Positions 16,044 to 24,835 are shown, counted from the stretch's first letter. The stretch is 64,000 nt of DNA from G963675935 sp963823895 (GCA_963823895.1 CAWGNG010000011.1:1-64000); one strand, 5' to 3'. Numbers and translations: made by a program. The notes: a model not told the origin generated them from the sequence alone.

Positions 16044-17924
16044 CTAGTTCCTAACCACCGCTTCAAATCTGCAGGCGTCGTAGCACACGCCGCACTTCGT
16101 ACACTTCTCCGTCACGATGACGTGCGGTTGTTTCTTCTCTCCTCGGATGGCCCCCGCCGGACACTTCCGTGCGCAGACCGTGCAGCCGGTGCATTTCTCC
16201 GCGTCGATGCGGTACGTGGTCAGCGCCTTGCACACGCCCGCCGGGCAGCGGCCCTCGCGAATGTGCGCCTCATATTCGTCGCGGAAATAGGCCAGCGTGG
16301 TCAGGACGGGGTTGGGAGCAGTCGTGCCCAATTGGCAGAGGGAGGCATCTACCACGACCTCCGCTAACTCCTTGAGCAAATCCAGGTGCGCCATCGTCGC
16401 CTTGCCGGCGCCGATGCATTCGAGAATTTGCCGCATTTGCGGGATGCCCTCGCGGCACGGGATGCATTTCCCGCACGACTCGTCCTCCAGGAAGGAGAGG
16501 AAGAAGCGGGCGAAATCCACCATGCAATTGTCTTCGTCCATCACGATCATGCCGCCGGAGCCCATCATCGAGCCCACTTGGACCAGTTGGTCGTAGTCGA
16601 TCGGCAGGTCCAAGTGTTCTTCACCGAGCACGCCGCCGGAGGGGCCGCCGGTCTGCACGCCCTTGAATTTCTTGCCGTCGCGGATGCCGCCGCCGATACG
16701 ATAGATGATTTCCCGCAGGGTGGTGCCCATCGGCACCTCGACCAAGCCGGTGTTGTTCACCTTGCCGACCAAGGAGAATATCTTCGTGCCTTTGCTGCCG
16801 CCCCAGGGGTTCTTCGATACGTCCCCGGTGCCGATGCGGGTGAACCATTCCGCGCCACGGTTGATAATCAGCGGGATATTGGCCCAAGTCTCCACGTTGT
16901 TGAGCGTTGACGGCTTGTCCCACAGCCCATGCTCCACCGTATGCACGTGTTTTGCCCGCGGTTCGCCGGCCCGGCCTTCGACCGAAGCCATTAGCGCCGT
17001 GGACTCGCCACACACGAACGCCCCGCCGCCGCGGTTGACGCTAATGTCGAAGCTGAAGTCCGTGCCCAGAATCTTATCGCCCAGCAGGCCCAGGCGGCGG
17101 GCCTCCTCGATCGCCTTGCTAACGAGGACCACTGCCATCGGGTACTCTGAGCGGACATAGACGAAGCCCTCGCTGGCGCCGATGGCATAGGCGCCGATGA
17201 TCATGCCTTCAATGGTGCTGTGCGGGTTGCCCTCCATCAGGCTGCGATTTGCGTAAGCCCCGGGATCCCCCTCGTCTGCGTTGCAGATGACGTACTTGGC
17301 ATCTCCCTCTGCCCGCCTGCACGCGGCCCACTTGACGCCGGTGGGAAAACCCGCGCCGCCCCGCCCCCGCAACGCCGACTTGGTCACCTCGGCGATGATC
17401 TCCTCGGGGCCCATCTCCGCCAGCGCCTTGACCAATGCGCTATAACCGCCGATGCGGATGTAGTCGTCGATGCTGGTGGGATCGAGCTCGAAGTTCGCAC
17501 CGAACACAAGCGGCGTTTGGTGCTTGTAGAAGGGGATCTCCTCTTGGGTGCGCAGCCGGGCTTTAGTCTGCGGGTCTTGAACGAAGAGCCGGTCGATTTC
17601 CTCGCTGCGAATCAGCGTCTTCTCGACGATCTCCGGCACGTCGTCGGGGGTGACCCTCACGTAGATCAGTTTCTTCGGCCGGATAGTGACAATCGGACCT
17701 TTTTCGCAGAATCCCAGACAACCCGTTATCTTCAGGTCATGTTTGTTTTCAAGACCGCGTTCAGCGAGTTCCTTGCGGAAGGCTGTGAGCACGGCCTGAG
17801 ACTCGATGGCCCGGCAGCCAGTTCCACCGCATACGGTGACGCAGGACTTCGCGGGGTCATACTGCGTCCGGAGCGTCTCCCGATAGGCCGTCAACTGGGC
17901 GCATGAAGTGAATTTATCCACCAT
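16044..17924 (-). CDS. NuoF/HoxF/HydB-like NADH- and FMN-binding subunit
   Basis: Protein of 626 residues. It has an N-terminal thioredoxin-like [2Fe-2S] domain (Cys32, Cys37, Cys69, Cys73), then the flavoprotein core with the NADH/FMN loop GRGGAGFPTG (187-196) and NADEGDPGAY (215-224), an SLBB-type region, a [4Fe-4S] site (Cys484, 487, 490, 530), and two C-terminal ferredoxin motifs (Cys578-588, Cys608-618). This is the layout of HydB/HndC/HoxF subunits that oxidise NAD(P)H or reduce NAD(P)+. Start at 17924 is eight bases after the HdrA-NuoE stop, with AGAGAG in the gap. The genes on either side each carry half of HdrA. Confidence 0.93.
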   Translation of the reverse strand: MVDKFTSCAQLTAYRETLRTQYDPAKSCVTVCGGTGCRAIESQAVLTAFRKELAERGLENKHDLKITGCLGFCEKGPIVTIRPKKLIYVRVTPDDVPEIVEKTLIRSEEIDRLFVQDPQTKARLRTQEEIPFYKHQTPLVFGANFELDPTSIDDYIRIGGYSALVKALAEMGPEEIIAEVTKSALRGRGGAGFPTGVKWAACRRAEGDAKYVICNADEGDPGAYANRSLMEGNPHSTIEGMIIGAYAIGASEGFVYVRSEYPMAVVLVSKAIEEARRLGLLGDKILGTDFSFDISVNRGGGAFVCGESTALMASVEGRAGEPRAKHVHTVEHGLWDKPSTLNNVETWANIPLIINRGAEWFTRIGTGDVSKNPWGGSKGTKIFSLVGKVNNTGLVEVPMGTTLREIIYRIGGGIRDGKKFKGVQTGGPSGGVLGEEHLDLPIDYDQLVQVGSMMGSGGMIVMDEDNCMVDFARFFLSFLEDESCGKCIPCREGIPQMRQILECIGAGKATMAHLDLLKELAEVVVDASLCQLGTTAPNPVLTTLAYFRDEYEAHIREGRCPAGVCKALTTYRIDAEKCTGCTVCARKCPAGAIRGEKKQPHVIVTEKCTKCGVCYDACRFEAVVRN

Positions 17925-17932
17925 AGCTCTCT

Positions 17933-19240
17933 CTATGTATAGAGTTTCAGGGTTTTCTCGATCTTGGATGCGTTCATGCCGCCGTAATACTTGTTGTCGA
18001 TGGTGATGACCGGAGCAATCGCGCAAGTACCTAGGCAGTTCACCGTCTCCAGCGTGAATTTCCGGTCCTTCGTGGTTTGGCCGGGGTCGATCTCCAGCCT
18101 CTCTTTGAGCGCATCGAGCACGCGCGGGGCCCCTCGCACATGGCAGGCCGTGCCCAGGCATACCCGAATCACGTGCTTGCCGCGCCGCGTGAGGCTGAAA
18201 GACTTATAGAAGGTGGCGGCGTGATAGACGATCAAGAGCGGAACCTGCAACTTGCAGCTCACGTAGCCGAGTACCGGCTCCGGCAAGTAGCCGACGCCGG
18301 CATTGACGTCCTGCAGCACGGAGATCAGCGAAGAAAGCCCGGGCCGGTGCGTCTCGATTATCTTATCGACAATGCCTTTTGTCTCGGGCTTAAGCACGGG
18401 CTCCACGGGCAGCCCGTAACTGCCATCGCCGCCGCTGGCGGTCGCGGGGTATTGGTAGGGCTGGTGCTGCACCGGGCAGCGCTCGATGCACTGACCGCAG
18501 CCGGTGCATTTCGACTCGTCCACATACCGGACCTTGCGGCGGATCTTGGCCTTGAAATTGCCCACCGATCCGGAGATCTCGTCGACTTCGCTATACGAGA
18601 GCAACGTGACATTCGGGTGGTTGCTGACTTCCGACATTTTCGGCGTCAGAATGCAGGCGGAGCAGTCGAGCGTGGGGAACGTCTTATCGAATTGGGCCAT
18701 GTGGCCGCCGATCGACGGCTCGCGCTCGACCAGGTAGACGTGGTGGCCGGCGTCGGCCAGTTCGAGCGTGGCCTGCAAACCGGCGATGCCGCCGCCGACA
18801 ACCAGCGTGGCCGGATTGACCTTGACCCGCATCGGTTCCAGCGGCTGCTGGTGCTTCACTCGCTCGGCCGCGGCGGAGATCAACGACTTCGCCTTGATCG
18901 TGCCTGCCGCTTTGTCGGCGTTGACCCACGAGACGTGCTCGCGGAGGTTGGTCATCTGGCAGAGGAAGGGGTTCAAGCCGGCCCGCTTGCAGGTGTTGCG
19001 GAAGGTCTTTTCGTGCAGATGGGGGGAGCAGGCGCCGACCACCACGCCGGTCAGTCCTTTCTCCTTGATGTCGTCCTCGATCATCTGCTGACCCAGCGAG
19101 GAACACATGAACTTGTAGTCTTTCGAGACCACGACGTTCTTGACGTTCTTGCCGGCCCAGCGGGCGACTTCTTCCACGTCAATCGTCCCGGCGATATTGC
19201 TGCCGCAGTGGCATACGTAAATGCCGATCTTCTCGGCCAT
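17933..19240 (-). CDS. N-terminal half of HdrA fused to NuoE
   Basis: Fusion of 435 residues. Residues 1-257 match the first half of HdrA: an N-terminal domain with VCHCG, the FAD loop GGGIAGLQ at 149-156, LDCSAC at 191-196 and a ferredoxin motif Cys245/248/251/255 ending CPV. There HdrA stops. After a Pro/Gly-rich linker, residues 285-435 are a NuoE/HoxE domain with [2Fe-2S] ligands Cys361, Cys366, Cys402 and Cys406. The HdrA sequence resumes, without overlap, in the gene at 14121-16025. Start at 19240 is supported by GGAG eight bases upstream. It should pair with NuoF through the NuoE domain. Confidence 0.93.
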   Translation of the reverse strand: MAEKIGIYVCHCGSNIAGTIDVEEVARWAGKNVKNVVVSKDYKFMCSSLGQQMIEDDIKEKGLTGVVVGACSPHLHEKTFRNTCKRAGLNPFLCQMTNLREHVSWVNADKAAGTIKAKSLISAAAERVKHQQPLEPMRVKVNPATLVVGGGIAGLQATLELADAGHHVYLVEREPSIGGHMAQFDKTFPTLDCSACILTPKMSEVSNHPNVTLLSYSEVDEISGSVGNFKAKIRRKVRYVDESKCTGCGQCIERCPVQHQPYQYPATASGGDGSYGLPVEPVLKPETKGIVDKIIETHRPGLSSLISVLQDVNAGVGYLPEPVLGYVSCKLQVPLLIVYHAATFYKSFSLTRRGKHVIRVCLGTACHVRGAPRVLDALKERLEIDPGQTTKDRKFTLETVNCLGTCAIAPVITIDNKYYGGMNASKIEKTLKLYT

Positions 19241-19274
19241 GATGACGTCTCCGTTGTGAGCGATCAACTCTCGA

Positions 19275-19345
19275 TGCGAAACCGCAAGCGGTTCACTGGG
19301 CCCAGCCCTCATCTCGTAACCCCTAGCCCCTAGTCCCTAATCCCT
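19275..19345. repeat. REP-like unit R2 plus heptamer array H2
   Basis: tgcgaaaccgcaagcggtt at 19275-19293 is followed by cccctagcccctagtccctaatccc at about 19319-19343, a short array of the GGGGCTA-type heptamer. It occupies the gap between the HdrA-NuoE gene and hdrB. Larger H2 arrays are at 32699-32756 and 35845-35925. Confidence 0.6.
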
Positions 19346-19348
19346 TTG

Positions 19349-20239
19349 CTATGCTCCGGCCAACTGCCCGTCCAGCTTCCCTTTCAACACCGGCATCGCG
19401 GCGACCAACTCCTTGCCGAAGCCGAGTTTGTTTGGCTCCAGGCCGAAGGCGATGCCTAACATCTGCGTGAAATACATGATTGGCAGGCGGAATTCCGTGC
19501 CGAAATGGCCGTTCACCCGGCCCTGGTAGCCGTCCATGTTCAATTGGCACATCGGGCACATGCAGACGATCATCTCGGCGTTGTTGTCGGCCGCGTTTTG
19601 CAGCAGCCGGCGAATCAACTCGAACGCCTGCGGCTCGCTGATCTGCGTCATGTGCCCGCCGCAACAATGGGCCTTCGCCGCATATGGGACCACTTCGGCC
19701 CCCAGCCATCCGAGCAGGTGGTCCATTTTCATCGGATATTCCGTGCTGTCGCCTTCGGCGATGGGACGCACGACCTGGCAGCCGTAGTATGGGGCCAACC
19801 GCAGGCCGGTCAAGGGACGAACCACCTTGTCGCGGATCGCCGTCTCGCCGATGTCGTCGACGATCACGTCGAGCATGTGCCGCACCGTCACGCGGCCCGG
19901 CCTGTAGTTCAATCCGCCGGCCGCCAGGCACTGGTTGACCTTCACGCCCATGTCCGCGTGGTCGCTCATCAGACGGTCGGTCTTCTTCAGGTTCAAGTAG
20001 CAGGCGGCGCAGGGGGCCACGAGCTGATTGATCTGCGGATCGACCAGGGCCAGGTTCCGCGCGATCACGGCGCAGGCGGTCAATTCGTCCTGGCTGAAAT
20101 ACTCGGTGGCGCCGCAGCAGTTCCAATCGTCGAGCGTCTGGAACTTGATGCCCAGCAGGTCGGCCACCCCGCGGACGGAATCGTCGTAGGCGGCGGCGTT
20201 GCACTCCAGCGAACAACCGGGATAGTAGGCGTATTTCAT
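19349..20239 (-). CDS. hdrB: Heterodisulfide reductase subunit B, HdrB-like
   Basis: Protein of 296 residues with two cysteine-rich CCG domains. The first has CSLEC, NCCGATEYF and PCAACYL; the second has YYGCQVVRP, HCCGGHM and CPMCQL. In characterised HdrB these bind two noncubane [4Fe-4S] clusters that reduce a disulfide. The family also serves in bacteria with other acceptors. Both motifs are complete, so an active-site pair of clusters is expected. It follows hdrC and precedes the HdrA-NuoE gene on the same strand. The acceptor is unknown here; no methanogenesis or sulfate-reduction genes are in the window. Confidence 0.92.
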   Translation of the reverse strand: MKYAYYPGCSLECNAAAYDDSVRGVADLLGIKFQTLDDWNCCGATEYFSQDELTACAVIARNLALVDPQINQLVAPCAACYLNLKKTDRLMSDHADMGVKVNQCLAAGGLNYRPGRVTVRHMLDVIVDDIGETAIRDKVVRPLTGLRLAPYYGCQVVRPIAEGDSTEYPMKMDHLLGWLGAEVVPYAAKAHCCGGHMTQISEPQAFELIRRLLQNAADNNAEMIVCMCPMCQLNMDGYQGRVNGHFGTEFRLPIMYFTQMLGIAFGLEPNKLGFGKELVAAMPVLKGKLDGQLAGA

Positions 20240-20242
20240 GAG

Positions 20243-20436
20243 GGGTTACTGGTTAGTGGTCAGTGGCTAGTGGCCAGTGATTGGTGGGTAGTGGGTGGTG
20301 AGTAGTGGGTGGCGGGTAGCGGGTTACGTCGGGAACGTGAAGGTTCATTCGTCGCAGGTTCGTGTTACGGGTCCGTTCAGCCCGTTCCTCACTGGCCACT
20401 GACCACTGGCCACTAGCCACTAACCACTAGCCACTC
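20243..20436. repeat. Inverted pair of heptamer arrays between hdrB and hdrC
   Basis: 20243-20316 reads as AGTGGYY heptamers on the plus strand (ggttagtggtcagtggctagtggccagtg ..., passing into agtgggt units). 20385-20436 is the reverse-complement run (cactggccactgaccactggccactagccac). The two arms can pair across a 70-base loop. The right arm supplies the end and TAG stop of hdrC. The array at 12005-12060 is the same type. Confidence 0.75.
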
Positions 20437-21005
20437 CTCCCGCTTAGTTCTCTTGCCTTCTTAATGATCGCTCGAAGCTGGTCGATTTGGCGGATTTTGG
20501 TGGGGAAGATCGCCATGCGGCCGCGGCGGAAAATCTTCATGCCCATCGGGGCCATTTGCATCAGTTGCAGCGGCTTCCAGCGCTTCAGGAGGTGATAGCC
20601 GGTGGCCAGTCCCGCCTCGTAGCTCCGCCCGTACTTCTCGACGAAGTCGGTGAACGTCTTGGCCAAGGCCGGGGCGTCGGTGCCGTGGAAGCGGCGTTCG
20701 GCGATCGCCATCCGCTTCAACGAATAGACGATGTCGGTAATCGGGATTTCCTGCGGGCAGCGGCTGGTGCAGAGGTAGCACGAGACGCACGCCCACATCG
20801 TGTTGGCGGCCAGCACGGCGTCGCGGTTGCCGGCGTTGATCATGGCGATCAACGTGCGGGGGGTATACTCCATCTCCGCGCTGCTGGGGCACGACCCGCC
20901 GCAACTTCCGCACTGGAGACAGTGTACCAGCCGCTCGCCGTTGGGCGTGGCGTCAATCACTTCTGCAAGGAAGGTGTTCTTCTTTTCGGCTGTATGTGCT
21001 GACAT
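20427..21005 (-). CDS. hdrC: Heterodisulfide reductase subunit C, HdrC-like
   Basis: Protein of 192 residues starting at the ATG at 21005 (MSAHTAEKK); a longer frame upstream lacks family sequence. Two [4Fe-4S] ferredoxin motifs are present: Cys29/32/35/39 (CLQCGSCGGSC) and Cys73/76/79/83 (CVSCYLCTSRC). The helical C terminus contains basic segments (KIFRRGRMAIF). HdrC passes electrons from HdrA to HdrB. It is the first gene of the minus-strand hydrogenase-Hdr locus, so the main promoter should lie in the 300 bases upstream (21006-21306). No transmembrane segment is present, so the complex should be soluble. The stop lies in a heptamer array. Confidence 0.9.
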   Translation of the reverse strand: MSAHTAEKKNTFLAEVIDATPNGERLVHCLQCGSCGGSCPSSAEMEYTPRTLIAMINAGNRDAVLAANTMWACVSCYLCTSRCPQEIPITDIVYSLKRMAIAERRFHGTDAPALAKTFTDFVEKYGRSYEAGLATGYHLLKRWKPLQLMQMAPMGMKIFRRGRMAIFPTKIRQIDQLRAIIKKARELSGRSG

Positions 21006-21306
21006 TTTCGTCGCAACCTCGGTCTGTTGTCGGCGGAATCTCCCGCCGTCTTGCCGCAATTACCCAGCTTCCAAGCTGCGGAGAGATGCCGCGTCTTAGG
21101 CGACGTATTCCACAGATTGTCGTCCATCTGCGGGCACGATGGCGAGCAATCCGTGTGCCGCGGCTGTTTCTGCGAGCGGGAAAAGACATAATCGTAACGG
21201 TCAGCCGGAGTTGCGCCAAGCGTCCATCGGCCGATGAAGCAAAAATGTCCTTCCGCATTCACGGATTCCCGCCAGTGGCCGCGGAAATCCGTTCGCAGCC
21301 CCAGCT
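21006..21306. other. Gap upstream of hdrC, probable promoter region
   Basis: No convincing ORF or repeat is visible. The region must contain the promoter of the hdr locus, because the preceding gene is on the same strand and ends at 21307. I see no clear sigma-70 or sigma-54 consensus by eye. Confidence 0.35.
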
Positions 21307-23382
21307 TCAGCCGGTCTTCTTCGTGGAAGTGGAATTTCCGCTTGAAGGTGGGGCTGCGAATGGCGGGGCAACTGCGGCCCGCATTCCCTGCCACAATTGC
21401 GATAATCGACCGACGCTCGCCGCCGCCGGAGTGGCGTGGGCGTAGGCCACTTGACAATACAATTCGGCCAGGTAGCCTGCGTCGGCGGCCAGCGACAAGG
21501 CTTCGGCGGCAAGAGAACGGGCGAACTCGTGAGGCGTCTGGTCGGGCAGACGCGAATGGCCGGTGTCGCGGGCCCATGCCTCCAGCGCCTCGAACGTGTA
21601 GCGGACCAATTCCTCTGGCCGATATCGCCCGGCCACGCCCGCGGCGAAGGGGTCATTATAGTCGGCGAACCGCGGCAACGGGCGCTTCTTCGCGGCCACT
21701 TCCGCCACGGCCTCGGCGGCTTCGCGGGCTTTTCCGCCGAAGAGCCGATTCCAGAAGTCCGCCAACATCTGCCGGAAGTCGCGCAGGGCCGCCAGCAACT
21801 CCGCACGATTCTTCCAGACGGCCCAGACCACGAGCACCGCCAACGCCAGGTAGAGAATCCATTTCAACAGCGAGCCGAACGCGGGCAAGACGTGCGGTAG
21901 CGATATCCTCGGAACGGAGGGCGCTCGCGGGGGAGCGCCCGAGCGTCGGCCGCCCTCTTCCCGCTGTGCCGGCGATTTCTGCGGCGGTTTGCTCTCAGCG
22001 GTGCCGGAGCCCTCGGCCGGCTTTTCTCCCTTCTTGGCGTCCCGATCAGGCGGCTCTCCTCCCTTGCCCTTGTCTCGATCGTCCGCGGGTTGCTTCTCGG
22101 TGCTAAACTGCTTGCGAGGCGAGTCCTTCGCATTTTCTGGCGGCTTGGCGTCACCCTTTTCTCCACGGCTCTCCGGCTTCTGCTGGCCGTTCGACGGCTT
22201 TTGCCGCTTGTCTGCCGATTTTGCACGATCGCTCTGGCCGGAGGGCGATTTCGAGTTGCCCGACTGGTCGGATTGCGGGGCGTCGGGCTTCGCGTCGTCG
22301 CGGGGTTCGAGACGGGCGTCGGGCCGGTTCTCTTCGACCCCTTCGGGACCCATGCCGTACGGCGAGGCGTGTTGGTCGGGCGAGCCGATGTGGATCGGCA
22401 AGTCGGAGATCGCGTATTCGGCGTTGGGCCGCGGCAGGAGCAGCGCCGCGAACATCACACCGACGATCAGCGCCACGCCGATCCCCAGCCAGAGATTGAC
22501 CATCCGTAGCGGCATCTCCTGCCGCCGCTGTCGCAGATATCGCCGCAGACCGAGGAAACTGGTCGAGAGCAGCAGCCCCAATCCGCTCGCGGTGTAGACG
22601 AAAAGCAGCCGGAAGACGTACTGCCGCACGTCCGTTTCGTTGTTGGGAATGAACAACTGCCCCAGGCCGAAAAGCGGCAGTGCCGCCAGCGAGAAGTAGA
22701 CGACCCATACGCCGGGGGCGTGCGGCCGACGGCGGCGTTCGACGAAGCGGTCCCACCAACTCGTCGGCGCGTCATCCCGCGAGGTGGTTCCCTCGATCTG
22801 CTTGGGTGCCTTGTCGGTTGGGGTGGCAGTTGTACTGCCACCCCCTCCGTTTCGCTTCCGGGGCGGCAGTGCAACTGCCGCCCCAACGTCCGGCTTGGAC
22901 GGTTCGGGCGCGGGCGCGATTTCCCGCTGGAGCGCGGCGTGATCGGGCTTGTCGAGCCCGACGGTCTCCAACAGCCCCTCGCCCGAGTCCTCTTCCTGCT
23001 CGTCGATCAGCGTGCAGTCCCAGGTGAGCTTGTTGGCCGACCACCAGATCAAGGCGATCAGCCCACAGTTGATGAGAAAACTAAACGGCGCCAAAGCGCC
23101 TTGGAACTGGACGAAGCGGCAGATCGCCAGCAGGGTGACGATGGCCAACGGAGCGGCGAAGAGGATCGCCCGCTCACGTCCTTCTTCGATCGAAATCCGC
23201 CCGATCAATACCGCCCCGATCACAAATAGCGTGAGAACGTACTCCAACCGCCCTTCGTAGCCGCCGCGATAGAAGACCTCGACGAGAAACAGCACGAGGC
23301 TGTCGATCAAGACGATGATCATCGCCGGGCTGATGGCGATCACCAGGTAATCGAGCAGCGTTTTGTGCAGTCGCTTGGCCAT
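21307..23382 (-). CDS. DUF4129-type multi-pass membrane protein
   Basis: Protein of 691 residues from the ATG at 23382, two bases after the DUF58 stop. Hydrophobic segments at about residues 12-35, 48-65, 75-92 and 100-120 are followed by a charged cytoplasmic region, further membrane segments (VWVVYFSLAALPLFGLG; NLWLGIGVALIVGVMFAALLL), a 170-residue Lys/Asp/Pro-rich disordered stretch, another membrane helix, and a C-terminal DUF4129 domain (FADYNDPF ... ELVRYTFEALEAWARDTG ... TPHEFARSL). This class accompanies MoxR and DUF58 genes. A palindromic repeat (22818-22886) is read in frame within it as Ala/Pro- and Gly/Thr-rich sequence. Role unknown; cell-envelope or metalloprotein assembly functions have been proposed for such clusters. 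Confidence 0.8.
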   Translation of the reverse strand: MAKRLHKTLLDYLVIAISPAMIIVLIDSLVLFLVEVFYRGGYEGRLEYVLTLFVIGAVLIGRISIEEGRERAILFAAPLAIVTLLAICRFVQFQGALAPFSFLINCGLIALIWWSANKLTWDCTLIDEQEEDSGEGLLETVGLDKPDHAALQREIAPAPEPSKPDVGAAVALPPRKRNGGGGSTTATPTDKAPKQIEGTTSRDDAPTSWWDRFVERRRRPHAPGVWVVYFSLAALPLFGLGQLFIPNNETDVRQYVFRLLFVYTASGLGLLLSTSFLGLRRYLRQRRQEMPLRMVNLWLGIGVALIVGVMFAALLLPRPNAEYAISDLPIHIGSPDQHASPYGMGPEGVEENRPDARLEPRDDAKPDAPQSDQSGNSKSPSGQSDRAKSADKRQKPSNGQQKPESRGEKGDAKPPENAKDSPRKQFSTEKQPADDRDKGKGGEPPDRDAKKGEKPAEGSGTAESKPPQKSPAQREEGGRRSGAPPRAPSVPRISLPHVLPAFGSLLKWILYLALAVLVVWAVWKNRAELLAALRDFRQMLADFWNRLFGGKAREAAEAVAEVAAKKRPLPRFADYNDPFAAGVAGRYRPEELVRYTFEALEAWARDTGHSRLPDQTPHEFARSLAAEALSLAADAGYLAELYCQVAYAHATPAAASVGRLSQLWQGMRAAVAPPFAAPPSSGNSTSTKKTG
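22818..22886. repeat. In-frame inverted repeat R5 (TTGGGGTGGCAGTTGTACTGCC)
   Basis: Two palindromes in tandem: ggggtggcagttgtactgccacccc and ggggcggcagtgcaactgccgcccc. The element is 69 bp, a multiple of three, and lies in the disordered part of the DUF4129 protein without breaking the frame. A near relative sits at 28248-28302 inside the methyltransferase gene. Confidence 0.75.
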
Positions 23383-23384
23383 GA

Positions 23385-24692
23385 TTATCGCAATACGTAC
23401 TGCCGGCACAGGGTCGGCAGCGCCTCGACGCTTTTCAACTGCCGGGCGTCGATCCCCTCGGCGATCAAGAGGGCCAACGCCTGTCCAAACGCTTCGTCAT
23501 CGAACATGTTCACGATTGCCGTGACGGCGATCCCTTTGTGCCGCAATTCGCCCAGGGCGACGGCCGTTTCGAAAGTGACCGACGTTAGGATCGCCACGGC
23601 GGTGGCGTCGCGTGGAATCCGGCCGGCCGCCTCGGCCACGAGTTGCGCGAAACTCAGCCCGTCGGTCAGTTCCACGCGGGCGAGCGTCCGCAGGATCAGC
23701 CCCAACTGCTCCGCGCCGCGGCGGGTTGGCACGGTCACCGGTTCGAGCCGCTCGCTGCGGTCGGCCATGCTCGCTGCTCGCCGGGCGGCCTTGCGCGAGC
23801 GGATGTCGTAGTCCCAGCCCTCCTGGCGGATGCGGTCGGCGGCGTCGCGGCCGTTGGTCACAAGCCCGATCTGCTGATCCATTTCGTAGACCGCATTGGC
23901 CAGCGAGGCCGCCGCCGTGACGGAGAGCTCGGAGCGATACGGCTCATCGTGGGGATTGTACGCGGCTTTGTGGAAGTCCAACAGCAGCGTTGCCCCAGCC
24001 ACACACGACGGCTCGTAGAGTTTGCAGTGGAGTTGCCCGGTCCGCGCGGTGGCCCGCCAGTGGATTCGGTTCAGCGGATCACCCAATTCGTAGCGGCGCA
24101 CGCCAGCGATTCGCGTTGGGTCTTCGTAGAGGCGATGGGAGAGGTGAATTTCGCCGATCGGCCGCCGCGAGGCCAACTCGTAGCCTTCCAGCGGCACGAC
24201 GTCGGGATAGACCAGCAGAAAATGGGGCGAAGTCAACACGCGGTAGCGGCGGTGCAGCCCGAAAAGGTCGCCGGTTTCGACCACCAACGGCCCGATCTGA
24301 TGGTATCCGCGGCGATTGCACTTCAGTTGGTACGTCATCGTGTGGCTTCGCCCGCCCGGCACCAGGGCCAACTGGATGCGATGGCCCACGACGGTCAGGC
24401 TCGGCGGTCGATAGCTCAGCGCCCGGCGGGGCAACAAATCCTCAATCAGCGTCCAGGCGACCGGCAGTCGGCTGGCGTTCTTCATGGTAATGACGACGGC
24501 TACCTTGTCGCCGACGTTGGCCCAATAACGGTTGCAGTTGCGATCGGCCGACAGGCTCTCGATCCAATGCCGCGCCAGCCAGCGGCTGGAGAGCATGATG
24601 CCCAGCAGGGCATACATCGCGTACGCCGGCAGGCTCAGCCCGAAGGCGAGTGCCGCCAGCAGCAACAGCAAAGCCACGATGAACCATCTCAT
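23385..24692 (-). CDS. DUF58 domain protein
   Basis: Protein of 435 residues starting MRWF at 24692. Two N-terminal membrane helices (about residues 4-35) precede a beta-rich region and the DUF58 core (RRYELGDPLNRIHWRATARTGQLHCKLYEP), which resembles a von Willebrand A-type fold. DUF58 proteins are regularly encoded with MoxR AAA+ ATPases and transglutaminase/DUF4129 membrane proteins, as here. The cluster order moxR-DUF58-DUF4129 on one strand suggests an operon. Exact biochemical role is not established. The preceding 140 bases hold a palindromic repeat, not a coding start. Confidence 0.88.
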   Translation of the reverse strand: MRWFIVALLLLLAALAFGLSLPAYAMYALLGIMLSSRWLARHWIESLSADRNCNRYWANVGDKVAVVITMKNASRLPVAWTLIEDLLPRRALSYRPPSLTVVGHRIQLALVPGGRSHTMTYQLKCNRRGYHQIGPLVVETGDLFGLHRRYRVLTSPHFLLVYPDVVPLEGYELASRRPIGEIHLSHRLYEDPTRIAGVRRYELGDPLNRIHWRATARTGQLHCKLYEPSCVAGATLLLDFHKAAYNPHDEPYRSELSVTAAASLANAVYEMDQQIGLVTNGRDAADRIRQEGWDYDIRSRKAARRAASMADRSERLEPVTVPTRRGAEQLGLILRTLARVELTDGLSFAQLVAEAAGRIPRDATAVAILTSVTFETAVALGELRHKGIAVTAIVNMFDDEAFGQALALLIAEGIDARQLKSVEALPTLCRQYVLR

Positions 24693-24705
24693 ATCACATC
24701 GACCG

Positions 24706-24803
24706 TTTAGCCGCCGCGTCCACGCGGTGCCATGTCCACGCTTGCCGTGGGCATGTTGTTTCGGTCCGCAGTTCACATGCCCACGACAAGCGTGGGCATG
24801 GCA
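24706..24803. repeat. Two palindromic repeats between DUF58 and moxR
   Basis: ccgtttagccgccgcgtccacgcgg at 24706-24728 has its mirror at 36727-36755. It is followed by catgtccacgcttgccgtgggcatg and catgcccacgacaagcgtgggcatggcacc at 24729-24803, the family also found at 5990-6064. Confidence 0.65.
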
Positions 24804-24835
24804 CCAATCGCGCGTCCCGGCGCTGTTTTCACGGG

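Noticed and set aside
17933..19240. HdrA-NuoE fusion as an assembly chimera
   Set aside because: The other HdrA half is found in the matching position next to NuoG, with NuoF between and all frames open; a random chimera would not give complementary halves.
20243..20436. CRISPR array
   Set aside because: Repeat units are only 7 bases and degenerate, with no spacers and no cas genes.
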